A stretch of 64,000 nt of DNA from JAADHX01 sp964569385 (GCA_964569385.1 CAZMUM010000026.1:1-64000), one strand, 5' to 3'. Shown: positions 34,251 through 43,458, counted from the first letter of the stretch. Numbers and translations are program-made. Notes: a model not told the origin generated them from the sequence alone.

Positions 34251-36341
34251 ATGAAGCTGTTCTCGCATAAGAAACGGGCGGTGCACCTTGGCCCGTACCC
34301 GCTCGAACGCCTACCTCGCCACGACGATCCACTTACCAGTGTGGAACTCAAAGGTGCATGCTCGCCTGTCGAGGGTGGTAACGAGGGCGAGCTGAGCGTT
34401 GGTCACAGCCTTGGTGTGTATGTCGATCTTTTCGACGCACGAGTCGATGGCGATGTGTTCGAATCGGCTCCAATCCCGGAGTCTTTGACTGCTCGATCTC
34501 ACCATCTCAAATCTGGTCTGTACTTCTTGGACGCAGACATGGTTGGCGTCGGTGCCATCCCCGAGAGCGCCTGGTTGTCGGGATCGCCGCGCGATCACCC
34601 GTTCTCAGTCGTGACGCTGATTGGCTTCACCCGCAAAATGTCGGGCGCCCAACCCGGTGATGCATGGATCGATGGCACCCGCCAAGCTGCCGCCGATCTG
34701 CGGGCTACTGAGCTTGGGGTCATTACTGCCGACTACATACGCAGGCTCGGCTTCGAGGCGGTGGCCCATATTCCAACTACGTCTGAGCTCAATCTCGACG
34801 CAGTCGCTCTTCAATGCGGCTTGGTCGAGGTGCACGGTTCGACACTGCGAGCTCCGTTCCTAGACGGCGGCTTCGCCCTTTCGGTGGTGTCGACGACCAT
34901 GGCTCTCGAACCAGACTGCCCCCTCAAGAGCCGGAAGCTGGTCGACCGGCTTCGCTCAACATCGAGCCTTGGTTGGGCGCTCGGGCGTGGCGGTACGAGG
35001 GCCGGCGTTGGCCGCTTGAACGGCGACCATCGGGCCCTGCACATGGGCCGCTACCCCATGGAAAAGATCAAGCGGGTCGACGAATCGACGACGCTGATCA
35101 TCGACGATGAGGTGCCCCGAGTGCCGGTGCGCGGTGGGGGGTTCCCTCGAGCCGCCAACGGCGACATGGGCCCCAAGTTCAAGTCCGACGTAAAGGTATT
35201 CGCGTTCAAGACGCCTCAAGCCCAGGGATACGTGCAACAGATCGCCGAGATGGTTCCTCATCAAGATGGTGAGGTAGCAGCCTCGCCTCATCGGTCGACG
35301 GCAGACGCGCAGGCCAACACCGATGCCTTAAAAGCGTTGGCCTATCACCTAGGTGGAGACATGGTCGGTGTGTGCGAGGTGCCAAACTACGCCTGGTACT
35401 CGCACCGAGGTAACGGCGAGGTCATCGAGCCTCATCACCGCAACGCTGTGGTGATTCTGCTCGATCAGGGTTACGAAACAATGGAAGGCGCTAGCGGCGA
35501 CGACTGGGTCAGCGGGGCGCAATCGATGCGGGCCTACATGCGCGGTGCCCAGATCGCCGGCATCATGTCCGACCACATTCGGTCCCTTGGCTGGTCGGCG
35601 CGGAGCCAGACCAACCGCGACTCCGAGGTTTTGCACGTGCCGCTGGTGCTGAAGGCCGGCCTTGGCGAGCTGAGCCGTATCGGCGAGGTGGTCCTCAACC
35701 CATTTGTGGGGCCTCGGTTCAAGTCGGTCGTGCTCACCACCGACATGCCAATCGTGCCAGATCGCCACGTCGACTTTGGCCTCCAGGACTTTTGCACCAA
35801 GTGCACCAAGTGCGCCAGAGAATGTCCGTGTGGCGCCATCCCATTTGGCGACAAGGTCATGTTTAACGGCGCCGAAATGTGGAAGCCTGACGTCGAGAAG
35901 TGTACGAAATATCGACTGGGTAATCTGAAGGGCGCGGCGTGTGGGCGGTGCATGAAGACGTGCCCGTACAACATCGAAGGTGTTCTGTCCGAGCGGGCGT
36001 TCTTGTGGGCTGCGATCCATTTGCCGTTTAGCCGCAAGTTCATTGCCAAACTCGACGACAAAGTGGGCAATGGCTCGATCAACAAGGTCAAAAAATGGTG
36101 GTGGGACCTCGAGTGGGTCGACGGCAAGGCTGTCGAGGCCCAGAAGGGCACAAATGCTCGGGGCCTCAACATGAAGGGCGACCGAATGGCAACGAGGCAA
36201 AAGATTGCCCACTACCCGGCCGACGTTTTACCGGCGGGCGACGCCATCGGAGTTCCCGTCAAGCTGCTGCGAAAAGAAGCGGTGCTTCGGGGCCAGCAGG
36301 CGGAGAGCCCGGCCGAAGCTCGGATCCGCATGGGTCTTTAG
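34251..36341 (+). CDS. reductive dehalogenase-like corrinoid iron-sulfur protein with duplicated corrinoid-fold domain
   Basis: The 696-residue protein resembles non-respiratory, cytoplasmic reductive dehalogenases of the NpRdhA type, which remove halide from aromatics using B12 and two [4Fe-4S] clusters. It has no TAT signal. Two related halves are visible: HLGPYPLERL (residue 11) and HMGRYPMEKI (264); DADMVGVGAIPESAW and GGDMVGVCEVPNYAW; AGLGELSRIGEVVLNPFVGP in the second. Cluster ligands are Cys515/518/521/525 and Cys551/564/567/571. A C-terminal tail of about 120 residues follows. In the known structure only the second repeat binds cobalamin. No RdhB anchor gene is present. Some homologues reduce epoxyqueuosine-like or other substrates, so halide removal is inferred. 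Confidence 0.82.
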   Translation: MKLFSHKKRAVHLGPYPLERLPRHDDPLTSVELKGACSPVEGGNEGELSVGHSLGVYVDLFDARVDGDVFESAPIPESLTARSHHLKSGLYFLDADMVGVGAIPESAWLSGSPRDHPFSVVTLIGFTRKMSGAQPGDAWIDGTRQAAADLRATELGVITADYIRRLGFEAVAHIPTTSELNLDAVALQCGLVEVHGSTLRAPFLDGGFALSVVSTTMALEPDCPLKSRKLVDRLRSTSSLGWALGRGGTRAGVGRLNGDHRALHMGRYPMEKIKRVDESTTLIIDDEVPRVPVRGGGFPRAANGDMGPKFKSDVKVFAFKTPQAQGYVQQIAEMVPHQDGEVAASPHRSTADAQANTDALKALAYHLGGDMVGVCEVPNYAWYSHRGNGEVIEPHHRNAVVILLDQGYETMEGASGDDWVSGAQSMRAYMRGAQIAGIMSDHIRSLGWSARSQTNRDSEVLHVPLVLKAGLGELSRIGEVVLNPFVGPRFKSVVLTTDMPIVPDRHVDFGLQDFCTKCTKCARECPCGAIPFGDKVMFNGAEMWKPDVEKCTKYRLGNLKGAACGRCMKTCPYNIEGVLSERAFLWAAIHLPFSRKFIAKLDDKVGNGSINKVKKWWWDLEWVDGKAVEAQKGTNARGLNMKGDRMATRQKIAHYPADVLPAGDAIGVPVKLLRKEAVLRGQQAESPAEARIRMGL

Positions 36342-36353
36342 GCTGGCACGCGT

Positions 36354-37595
36354 CTACAAAAACACTTCGCCGATAGTGTGGATACCCAGACCAACAAGGC
36401 CGCCGACGATCGTTCCGTTGATGCGGATGAACTGAAGGTCCCGACCAACCTGTTGCTCGATGCGATCGGCAGTTTCGGCGCCATCCCACCGGGCCACGGT
36501 CGACTCGATGAGCGAGGCCAATTCGGGGCCGGCGATCTCGGCTGCCTTGGTGGCCGCGGTGGAGAGGGATGCGTCGATGCGGTCTCTAAGGTCAGCATCC
36601 GACGTCATCTGAACGCCGAAGTCGGTCAAAGATCGGGCTGCCGTGTCGCGTGTTGCCGAACCACGTGTAGTGAGTTCGTTGACAATGAGCGCCCTGATGT
36701 CGCGGCCCATGCGGGTCGAGAAATCTCGAACGTCGGGGTGAGAGATGAGGTTCTCGACCGATGTCGACACCTTGGAGCGCAGGTTGTCGTCGTCGCGGAG
36801 GCGAACCTTGAGGCCGTCGAGTTGGCGGTCGAGGGCTCGTCGAGCTGGATGGTGGAGGTCGTGACGAATCTCGGTGACCGCGGAAATAGCGGCCTGATGA
36901 AGACGATTGAACACTTGGTCGTCGATGATCGATGGCACCCACCGTGGGCTTTCATCACCGAGCAGGCGTCGCAGAGTTGCCCGTTGGTCGGTCATGTAAT
37001 CGATTGCCACACGACAGGTGGCGCTGACCAGAACCTCATGATGTCGGCCGCTACGGCTGATGTCGATGAGCTCGGCCAGCCCGTTGCTGTGATCGAGTTT
37101 GGCCAATCTCGCGGCCAAGATGTCGTCGATGGCACGTTGAAGCTGATCGTCGTCGAAGGCCTCGATGGCTCGAGCCGCGATGTTGGCTACACGGTCGACC
37201 ATCTGGTCGACGTTTGTTGTGCTGCCTAGCCACTCGCCGATTCGGGCTGCTGGTTCGGCGGCCGCGATTCGAGCCCTGATGGTGTCGGCCGAGAGAAAGT
37301 TCTCCTCGACGAAGGAGCCCAAGTTGGCCCCAATGGCGTCTTTTCGGATAGCGATGATGGCCGTGTGGGGGATGGGTATGCCAAGCGGGTGTCGAAACAG
37401 AGCGGTTACGGCAAACCAGTCGGCAACACCGCCGACCATTGCTGCTTCGGCGGTAGCTCGCACATACCCCCAAACGGTCGACGAGTCTTGTTGAGTACGG
37501 GCGATGATGTACACAAGAACGGCTAGTACCAGTAGTCCCGAGGCGCGTCGGCGCATGGTTACAAACCCGTTTGAGGTGTCGGCGAGTTCAGTCAT
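36354..37595 (-). CDS. DUF445 family membrane protein
   Basis: The 413-residue protein has an N-terminal hydrophobic helix (GLLVLAVLVYIIA) and the DUF445 hallmark VGGVADWFAVTALFRHPLGIPIPHT. A long alpha-helical body with coiled-coil character follows. A last helix near TIVGGLVGLGIHTIGEVFL returns to the membrane. Function is unknown for the family. It overlaps the upstream ATPase gene by 4 bp, so the two are co-translated although no functional link is known. Confidence 0.85.
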   Translation of the reverse strand: MTELADTSNGFVTMRRRASGLLVLAVLVYIIARTQQDSSTVWGYVRATAEAAMVGGVADWFAVTALFRHPLGIPIPHTAIIAIRKDAIGANLGSFVEENFLSADTIRARIAAAEPAARIGEWLGSTTNVDQMVDRVANIAARAIEAFDDDQLQRAIDDILAARLAKLDHSNGLAELIDISRSGRHHEVLVSATCRVAIDYMTDQRATLRRLLGDESPRWVPSIIDDQVFNRLHQAAISAVTEIRHDLHHPARRALDRQLDGLKVRLRDDDNLRSKVSTSVENLISHPDVRDFSTRMGRDIRALIVNELTTRGSATRDTAARSLTDFGVQMTSDADLRDRIDASLSTAATKAAEIAGPELASLIESTVARWDGAETADRIEQQVGRDLQFIRINGTIVGGLVGLGIHTIGEVFL

Positions 37596-38902
37596 CTGTC
37601 GTCACTCTGATGCCTGGTAACGCCAGGCTCTGGCGCATCACTTGGGCCAATGGGTGAGGCCCAAAGCGTGTCAATCGGAAGAAGGTGAAGTCGATCGCCG
37701 ACGGTGGCTGACTGATGTCCGGTGTGCAGGAGGATGCCACCACGAAACGCACCGGGTGCTACTGCATCGAGTCTGTCGCGGAACCAAGCTAGGTGTTTCG
37801 CTTGTTTTCGAGTTGGTGAAGTCGTTGTCTTGATTTCAATGGCAATTGTGGCCCCGTCAGCTCGTTCGAGCACGAGATCTACCTCGCGGCCGTGATTGTC
37901 CCGGTAGTGGCTCAGGCTGATGCCTGTCTTGGATGTGACCAGTTGGCGAGAAATCTCATTTACCACGAATGACTCAAGTAAAGAGCCGGTGGCTGGCGCG
38001 GTGGGGGCGGCTAGCGCTGTGGCTGAGGTTGTCAGCAGTTGTGCCGCTAACCCAGTGTCGCCAAGATGCAACTTTGGTCGGCGCACAGCGCGGGTTTCGA
38101 GCTTTCGCGACCAGACAGGAATCTGGTACACCAAGAACACGGTCTCCAGCCACTCGAGGTACGACGTGATTGTCGCTCGGTTGATGCCAAGGTCGCGGGC
38201 TGCGTTGGCGATGTTGATCTCGCTACTGGTGTTAGCGGCGACCCATCTGATTAGGCGTGGGAGAGCTGAGGTCTTCCGGATATCGGCTAGCGCCGCGATG
38301 TCGCGCTGAGTGACCGTCTCGACGTAGCTGTCCACCCACGCCCGGCGGGCTTCGACACCGAGGCCGATGACCTCAGGGTATCCGCCGCGACATGTGAGTT
38401 CGAGGTAATCATTGCGTGTCAGGCGTCCGGCTTGAGCAGATGTCGGGACCGTGTCGAACCAGCGATCGAGACTTGACGGGACCCCTGACAGTTCGGCCTC
38501 GGAGAATGGCCACAATCGTAGAATTCGAACCCGACCGGCTAGCGATTCGCTCATGGTCGGGAGTGTCAGAAAGTTGGTCGATCCCGTTAGAAGGAATCGG
38601 CCAGGTACCGGGTCGATGTCGACCGCTCGCTTGATTGCTCGAACTAATCGGTCGCCTCCCAGCTGAAACTCATCTATGGCGAGAGGGAACCGATGAGATG
38701 TGATGAGGGTGTCTGGGTCAGCTAGTGCGGCTTCGCGAATCGCGTCGTCGTCGAGTGTCAGGTAGGTGCCACCGCGCGCATCCGTTAGCTGTCGAGCAAG
38801 GGTTGTTTTTCCGCTCTGACGTGCCCCGTGGAGGACTACTGCCCGAAATGCGTCCATTGACGCACGAACGCTATGTTCCAAGTGCCGTGCAGTGATGTCC
38901 AT
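37592..38902 (-). CDS. AAA-type ATPase with DUF4143 C-terminal domain
   Basis: From ATG 38902 the 436-residue protein shows Walker A LHGARQSGKTTLARQL (residues 25-40), Walker B FPLAIDEFQ and sensor RFLLTGSTNFLTLP. The winged-helix/DUF4143 part follows, with NDYLELTCRGGYPEVI and a nuclease-like segment HYRDNHGREVDLVLERADGA then IAIEIKTTT. Members are widespread and poorly understood. The Asp-Glu-Lys pattern of a PD-(D/E)XK fold is visible in the last part. A GTG at 38926 is an alternative start. Confidence 0.87.
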   Translation of the reverse strand: MDITARHLEHSVRASMDAFRAVVLHGARQSGKTTLARQLTDARGGTYLTLDDDAIREAALADPDTLITSHRFPLAIDEFQLGGDRLVRAIKRAVDIDPVPGRFLLTGSTNFLTLPTMSESLAGRVRILRLWPFSEAELSGVPSSLDRWFDTVPTSAQAGRLTRNDYLELTCRGGYPEVIGLGVEARRAWVDSYVETVTQRDIAALADIRKTSALPRLIRWVAANTSSEINIANAARDLGINRATITSYLEWLETVFLVYQIPVWSRKLETRAVRRPKLHLGDTGLAAQLLTTSATALAAPTAPATGSLLESFVVNEISRQLVTSKTGISLSHYRDNHGREVDLVLERADGATIAIEIKTTTSPTRKQAKHLAWFRDRLDAVAPGAFRGGILLHTGHQSATVGDRLHLLPIDTLWASPIGPSDAPEPGVTRHQSDDR

Positions 38903-39045
38903 ATCGTGAGGATAAGCTCTAATCACAATTCCGTACAGCTCTAAATCGACGTTTGGTACAATCTCTGTTGATCAATTGGTACCGAGGGTTAGTGAGCGAC
39001 TCCTGACGTTCGATATTCTGCAGGGGTCTCTATGATTGAACCCAA
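38903..39045. promoter_or_regulatory. divergent control region with TTGGTAC-type half sites
   Basis: This AT-richer gap separates the ATPase and MmgE/PrpD genes. It contains tttggtacaat and, about 25 bp later, aattggtaccg, a direct repeat of an ATTGGTAC-like element, the second within a GGTACC palindrome. These could be operator half sites for one or both divergent genes. No firm -10/-35 pair was placed. Confidence 0.3.
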
Positions 39046-40380
39046 ATGAGTTCTGACCCGCCCGTGAGTCATGTCTTGGCGGACTTTGCCACAATCGTCC
39101 AGTTCGGCGACATGCCAACTCGGGCCGTCGACATAGCGAAGCTGTCGGCGTTCGACTGGGCTACGTGTGCCCTCGCCGGCGTCGACGAGCCTGTCAGTAG
39201 GGCCGTCCGAGGACAGGTTCTGCGTGAACAAGGCATCGACGAGTCGGTAGTCATTGGAGGGGGTCGGGCCCCAGCCCGTGGCGCAGCGTTAGCCAATGGG
39301 GCCACCTCTCACGCCCTCGATTTCGACGACACACACTTCGCCCATATCGGCCACCCAAGTGTTGTGATCATGTCGGCAACGCTGGCTATGGCCGAGCGAT
39401 GCGGGTCGACCGGAGCCGACTTCCTCGCCGCAGCCGTCGTCGGAATGGAGACGAGTGTTCGGGTCGGCAAATGGCTCGGCCGTGGTCACTACGACATTGG
39501 CTTTCACCAAACAGCGACTGCTGGCGCGTTCGGCGCCGCTGCTGCTGCGGGACGCCTACTCAACCTGACCACTGACCAGATGCATCATGGGTTCGGCATC
39601 GTCTCGACTAGAGCCTCTGGGTTGAAGGTCCAGTTCGGCACCATGGGTAAGCCGTACAACGCGGGCATCGCCGCGGCCAATGGCATCGAGGCTGCGGAGT
39701 TGGCCGGCGAGGGTTTCATTGCCAGGGCCGATGGTCTTGAGTGCGCGCTCGGGTTCGGCGAGACCCATCACGGCAGCGCCGACATGGGTGCCCTCGATGA
39801 CCTCGGAAGCGACTATTGGTTCGAGGATGTGTCCTACAAGTTCCATGCCTGCTGCCACGGAACCCACGCGGCCATCGAGGCGCTGTCTTTGTTGATGGAC
39901 GGACTTGTCGATGCTCCAGCAGTTGCGTCGGTAACGATTCGCACCAACCCAAGCTGGCTCACCGTGTGCAACATCGCCGAACCCCAGACTGGGCTTCAAG
40001 CCAAGTTCAGCTACCGGTACCTTTCGGCAATGGTGATGAACGGCTTGAACACCGGCGACCCTGGACTGTTTACCGATGATGCCTGTGGCGATGGCGACCT
40101 TGTCGATCTGGCCGCCAGGGTTGAGGTCATCGGCGATGCGTCCATCGGTGATACGGCCACCAATATCATCGTCGAAAGCACCGACGGAAGCCAGCGGATC
40201 GCTGAGTTCGACCTGCAAGCGCCTATGACAACGCCCGAAAAGGGCGATCGGCTCCAAGCCAAGTCAGCGACCCTGCTTGGTGGCGACCGTAGCACCAGGC
40301 TCTGGAATTCTGTTCAGAACCTAGGGACGACAGAGAACGTTTGGGAGCTTGCCGCAGAGTTGGATTCGCCGTCGGAATGA
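39046..40380 (+). CDS. MmgE/PrpD family protein
   Basis: Family members include 2-methylcitrate dehydratase and cis-aconitate decarboxylase. The 444-residue protein is full length, with GATSHALDFDDTHFAHIGHP, GYDIGFHQTATAGAFGAAAA-type sequence (GHYDIGFHQTATAG) and VSYKFHACCHGTHAAIEAL, which contain conserved active-site residues. No methylcitrate cycle genes are nearby, so a true 2-methylcitrate dehydratase role is not supported. It stands alone and is followed by a toxin-antitoxin pair. Confidence 0.88.
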   Translation: MSSDPPVSHVLADFATIVQFGDMPTRAVDIAKLSAFDWATCALAGVDEPVSRAVRGQVLREQGIDESVVIGGGRAPARGAALANGATSHALDFDDTHFAHIGHPSVVIMSATLAMAERCGSTGADFLAAAVVGMETSVRVGKWLGRGHYDIGFHQTATAGAFGAAAAAGRLLNLTTDQMHHGFGIVSTRASGLKVQFGTMGKPYNAGIAAANGIEAAELAGEGFIARADGLECALGFGETHHGSADMGALDDLGSDYWFEDVSYKFHACCHGTHAAIEALSLLMDGLVDAPAVASVTIRTNPSWLTVCNIAEPQTGLQAKFSYRYLSAMVMNGLNTGDPGLFTDDACGDGDLVDLAARVEVIGDASIGDTATNIIVESTDGSQRIAEFDLQAPMTTPEKGDRLQAKSATLLGGDRSTRLWNSVQNLGTTENVWELAAELDSPSE

Positions 40381-40414
40381 CTGTTGGGTCTCTGTACTGT
40401 GTGATGCTCGGGAG

Positions 40415-40454
40415 TCGAATGATAGCAGTGCTAGCGATCGCCTGGAGCATTCGA
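40415..40454 (+). promoter_or_regulatory. inverted repeat upstream of the toxin-antitoxin operon
   Basis: TCGAATG at 40415-40421 and CATTCGA at 40448-40454 are perfect inverted copies separated by 26 bp, ending 13 bp before the antitoxin ATG. Ribbon-helix-helix antitoxins of FitA/VapB type autoregulate by binding such repeats, so this is a likely operator. Confidence 0.5.
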
Positions 40455-40467
40455 TAGTCTGGTTCCT

Positions 40468-40689
40468 ATGGCTCAACTGATCGTTCGCAACCTCGAGGAT
40501 GAACTTGTGCACTTGCTCAAGGCTCGCGCTGCCGCGAACGGGTTATCTGCCGAAGAGCAACATCGGCGCATTCTTCGAACTGCGCTTCGAACAAGGAGAT
40601 TGGCTGATCACCTTCGAGCTATGCCCGAGGTAGGTGCCGACGAAGACTTCGACCGCCTCGACGAGCTGCCTCGAGATCTCGAGTTGTGA
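40468..40689 (+). CDS. FitA/VapB-type ribbon-helix-helix antitoxin
   Basis: The 73-residue protein starts MAQLIVRNLEDELVHLLKAR, a beta strand plus helix of the Arc/FitA ribbon-helix-helix fold, then GLSAEEQHRRILRTAL. The acidic C-terminus (VGADEDFDRLDELPRDLEL) is the part that typically blocks the toxin active site. It is co-translated with the PIN toxin through a GTGA overlap. It should repress its own promoter and neutralise the toxin. Confidence 0.85.
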   Translation: MAQLIVRNLEDELVHLLKARAAANGLSAEEQHRRILRTALRTRRLADHLRAMPEVGADEDFDRLDELPRDLEL

Positions 40690-41108
40690 CCGGGTTCCTC
40701 CTCGATACCAACGTCGTTTCGGAACTACGCAAGGGTCTCCGGGCTGATGCCAACGTCATCGAGTGGTTCGACGCCAACCAGACAAGTGAGCTTTGGCTTT
40801 CCGTAATTGTGGTTGCGGAGCTGCAGCGCGGGGTCAACCTTCTTGAGCGCCGCGATTCCTCTCAGTCGCGGCTACTCCAGATGTGGCTTGATGAGTTGGT
40901 TGGCGCCTATGACGATCGTGTCTTGCCAATCACGCTCGACGTCGCAACGCAGTGGGGGGCGATTGGAGTGCCGGATCCACTTCCGGTCGTTGATGGGCTG
41001 ATCGCAGCCACCGCTCTCGAACATGATCTGATCGTTGTCACCCGAAACGTCCTTGACATCGGACGCTCCGGCGCTCGCGTTGTCGATCCGTTCAGCAGTC
41101 TTCCTTAG
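40686..41108 (+). CDS. PIN-domain ribonuclease toxin (FitB/VapC type)
   Basis: The 140-residue PIN domain has the acidic catalytic residues in FLLDTNVVSELRKG (Asp, Glu), SVIVVAELQRGVNLL, and LPVVDGLIAATALEHDLIVV (Asp), followed by VTRN. These residues coordinate Mg2+ for RNA cleavage. The start is a GTG overlapping the antitoxin stop by 4 bp. Length and order antitoxin-toxin are standard. Specific RNA target unknown. Confidence 0.9.
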   Translation: MTGFLLDTNVVSELRKGLRADANVIEWFDANQTSELWLSVIVVAELQRGVNLLERRDSSQSRLLQMWLDELVGAYDDRVLPITLDVATQWGAIGVPDPLPVVDGLIAATALEHDLIVVTRNVLDIGRSGARVVDPFSSLP

Positions 41109-41152
41109 AGCGGGCGAAACCCCTGCTGCTCAGTGACTGACACGCAGTGGCA

Positions 41153-41956
41153 TCAGTTGAAATGGACTTCGAACGTTCCAAGGGGGCCGTAGTCGGCGCG
41201 GAAAGTGTCGCCAGCCGAGATGATGACCGGGCGAGTAAACGATCCCGTTAGAACCAACTGCCCGGCTTCGAGCTGTTTGCCGATGGACGCGTAACGTTTG
41301 GCCAACCAAACAATGCCATTGGCTGGATGATCGAGTACTCCGGCGGCCAGCCCTGTTTCTTCTGGGATGCCGTTGCGGTACAAGATCGCCCCAACCCACC
41401 TCAGGTCGATGTCGCCTGGAGCCACTTTCTGACCGCCGGTGATGACTGCACCGTTGGCAGCGTTGTCGGCGATGGTGTCGTAGACGTTGCGGGTGCGGCC
41501 GTCGATGTCGACTCGGGGTGTGCGCGCCGCGATCAACTCAAGAGCAGGCACGACATAGTCGGTGGCAGCCAACACGTCGTCGATCGTGGTGTCGGCCGAA
41601 GCCAAGTCCGAACCCAACACGAAAGCCAACTCGACTTCAAGCCGACCGTCGAGATAGGCCGCGGCGCCGAGCGTGCAGTCGGCTTCGAACATCATCTTGT
41701 TGGTAAGGAACCCAGAGTCTGGGGTCGTGATGTTCATGGCCTGTTGCATGGCCCGAGAGGTCAAGCCGATCTTATGGCCAACAACGTGTTCGCCCCGACC
41801 AGCCTTGATGCGTTGCCACGCAGCTTGAACGCTGTAGGCGTCGTCCATGGTCATGTCTGGATAGACCGAGGTCGACTGGCGACACTGGCTTCGAAGGGCT
41901 TCGGCTTGGTCAAGCAGTTGAGCTTCGGCAACTACTTGGTCATCAGTGAGAGGCAT
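41153..41956 (-). CDS. hpaH: 2-oxo-hept-4-ene-1,7-dioate hydratase (HpaH-like)
   Basis: HpaH adds water to 2-oxohept-4-ene-1,7-dioate in homoprotocatechuate breakdown. The 267-residue protein has VGHKIGLTSRAMQQAMNI, SGFLTNKMMFEADC and VELAFVLGSDL, all hydratase/decarboxylase-family blocks, and ends in LVLTGSFTRPVIISAGDTF. ATG 41956 has ggag 7 nt upstream. The gene overlaps the MarR regulator by 14 bp and is last in the hpaG-hpaR-hpaH operon. Generic 2-hydroxypenta-2,4-dienoate hydratases are close relatives; the context favours HpaH. Confidence 0.83.
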   Translation of the reverse strand: MPLTDDQVVAEAQLLDQAEALRSQCRQSTSVYPDMTMDDAYSVQAAWQRIKAGRGEHVVGHKIGLTSRAMQQAMNITTPDSGFLTNKMMFEADCTLGAAAYLDGRLEVELAFVLGSDLASADTTIDDVLAATDYVVPALELIAARTPRVDIDGRTRNVYDTIADNAANGAVITGGQKVAPGDIDLRWVGAILYRNGIPEETGLAAGVLDHPANGIVWLAKRYASIGKQLEAGQLVLTGSFTRPVIISAGDTFRADYGPLGTFEVHFN

Positions 41957-42449
41957 CGAGTTCTCCAACGGGGGTTGAGACGAGGTCGGCGTCGAACCCA
42001 GCCAAGTCGCTAAGTAGCGGTAAGACTTGGGCTAGCCGCTCGGACCCGATATGGGCCTCGATCTGGTCGTAGATGGCTTCGGAGGCTGGTCCGACCGCGG
42101 CAACAATCGAGAGCCCCTTGGGTGTTAATGCCACCAGCGCACGACGCTGATCATGTTCGAGCGATGTGCGAGTGAGCACACCCCGATCGACGAGGTTGGC
42201 CACGATCCGCGACAGGCTTGGCCCAAGTAGCAGCGTGGTCTCGGCCAGCTCGCCCACTTCGAGCCCGCCCGTGGTTGTAGTGAGTGCTCGCAAGACACGC
42301 CACTGCTGTTCGGTCAGGCCGTGCTGGCCCAGCATCGGACGAAACGCGCGCATCATTGCTTCGCGGGCACTCAACAACGCCATAGGCAACGACTGGTCGA
42401 ATGACCGCATCGACTGAGCGGTGGCGCTGGCTGAGGAACCAAGCGTCAT
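41943..42449 (-). CDS. hpaR: MarR-family regulator, HpaR-like
   Basis: The 168-residue protein is a winged-helix repressor: LTEQQWRVLRALTTTTGGLE, LLGPSLSRIVANLVDRGVLT and RRALVALTPKGLSIV. HpaR controls homoprotocatechuate catabolism and releases DNA on binding an aromatic acid. It overlaps hpaG by ATGA and hpaH by 14 bp, inside the catabolic operon. A possible operator with inverted TAGA/TCTA arms lies in the divergent promoter region at 43419-43429. Confidence 0.83.
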   Translation of the reverse strand: MTLGSSASATAQSMRSFDQSLPMALLSAREAMMRAFRPMLGQHGLTEQQWRVLRALTTTTGGLEVGELAETTLLLGPSLSRIVANLVDRGVLTRTSLEHDQRRALVALTPKGLSIVAAVGPASEAIYDQIEAHIGSERLAQVLPLLSDLAGFDADLVSTPVGELDASH

Positions 42450-43387
42450 CGAGGATCAGGCGCGGTGAAATGGTCGCCGCTGCCGTCTGGGAACTCGTCT
42501 TCGATGTGGTTACGAAGGGTGCCGATGCCGTCGACGGTCACCTCGACAACGTCGCCAGGTACCAGCCATTTCGGAGGATCGAACCGGGCCCCGGCGCCCA
42601 CAGGCGTTCCGGTGAAGATGATGTCGCCAGGCCGGAGCGTGGTGAAGGTCGACAGGTAGTGAATCTGGTATTCGATTGAGTACTTCATGTTGGCGGTGGT
42701 GTCGTCTTGGCGAAGCTCGCCGTTGACTCTGGTCTGAACTCTCAAGTCGGTTAGGTCGCCGACTTCGTCCATGGTTACCATCCATGGCCCGATGGCCCCG
42801 CTGCACTGCCAGTTCTTGCCCTGGGTTACGTTGAACTTGGCGTGCCTGACCCAGTCGCGGATGGTGCCCTCGTTGCCTATGGATAGGCCGGCCAGATGTT
42901 GCCTCGCGTTGGCAATGGGTATGCGTCGGCCAGCTTTGCCGATGACAGCCACGATCTCGCCCTCGTAGTCGAGTTGTGGGCTTTCCGGGGGTCGGAGCAA
43001 TGCCTGTTCGTGGCCAGTGAACGAGTCGGCGAATCGGGGAAACACGCTCGGATACGTTGCGTCGGGGGCGCCGTCTTTGTATTCGGCGTTGCGACCGCCG
43101 TAGTTGACTCCAATGCACAAGATGCGAGTCGGTGCAGTGACAAGGCGTTCGACAACGATGTCTTCGAATGACTCGTCGGCCGAAGCGCCTCGGGTAGATG
43201 CCGCAGCCTCGGACAATCGACCGTCGACCAACAATTGGACGAGGTCGTCGACATCGGCCATCCGGGTCGCGAGATCGACGACTCCGCCCTCAACAGCAAC
43301 GCCGACCTTCAGGCCGAAGGGGGCGTCTGACCCGCTAGGTCGGGTGGATGACTCGGCGGCTGATGAGCTGTACGTCAGTATTCGCAT
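42446..43387 (-). CDS. hpaG: fumarylacetoacetate hydrolase family protein (HpaG-like decarboxylase/isomerase)
   Basis: FAH-fold enzymes of the HpaG type decarboxylate 5-oxopent-3-ene-1,2,5-tricarboxylate and isomerise the product. The 313-residue protein has LCIGVNYGGRNAEYKDGAPD, DYEGEIVAVIGKAGRRI with the acidic metal ligands, GNEGTIRDWVRHAKFNVTQG and GDIIFTGTPVGAGARFDPP. E. coli HpaG is a fused two-domain protein, whereas this is a single domain. It is the first gene of the leftward operon and divergent from hpaF. Confidence 0.82.
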   Translation of the reverse strand: MRILTYSSSAAESSTRPSGSDAPFGLKVGVAVEGGVVDLATRMADVDDLVQLLVDGRLSEAAASTRGASADESFEDIVVERLVTAPTRILCIGVNYGGRNAEYKDGAPDATYPSVFPRFADSFTGHEQALLRPPESPQLDYEGEIVAVIGKAGRRIPIANARQHLAGLSIGNEGTIRDWVRHAKFNVTQGKNWQCSGAIGPWMVTMDEVGDLTDLRVQTRVNGELRQDDTTANMKYSIEYQIHYLSTFTTLRPGDIIFTGTPVGAGARFDPPKWLVPGDVVEVTVDGIGTLRNHIEDEFPDGSGDHFTAPDPR

Positions 43388-43418
43388 GCCTGCACGCTAC
43401 AGCAGATGCTTCACATGT

Positions 43419-43429
43419 TAGATAGTCTA
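43419..43429. promoter_or_regulatory. candidate MarR/HpaR operator in the divergent hpa promoter
   Basis: TAGA-TAG-TCTA is a perfect 4-bp-arm inverted repeat in a short AT-rich patch (about 43410-43432) midway between the divergent hpaG and hpaF starts. MarR proteins bind short AT-rich palindromes in such positions. The arms are short, so chance occurrence is possible. Confidence 0.4.
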
Positions 43430-43458
43430 CAATCACGCGTCTCGACGAGGGAGTGTGG

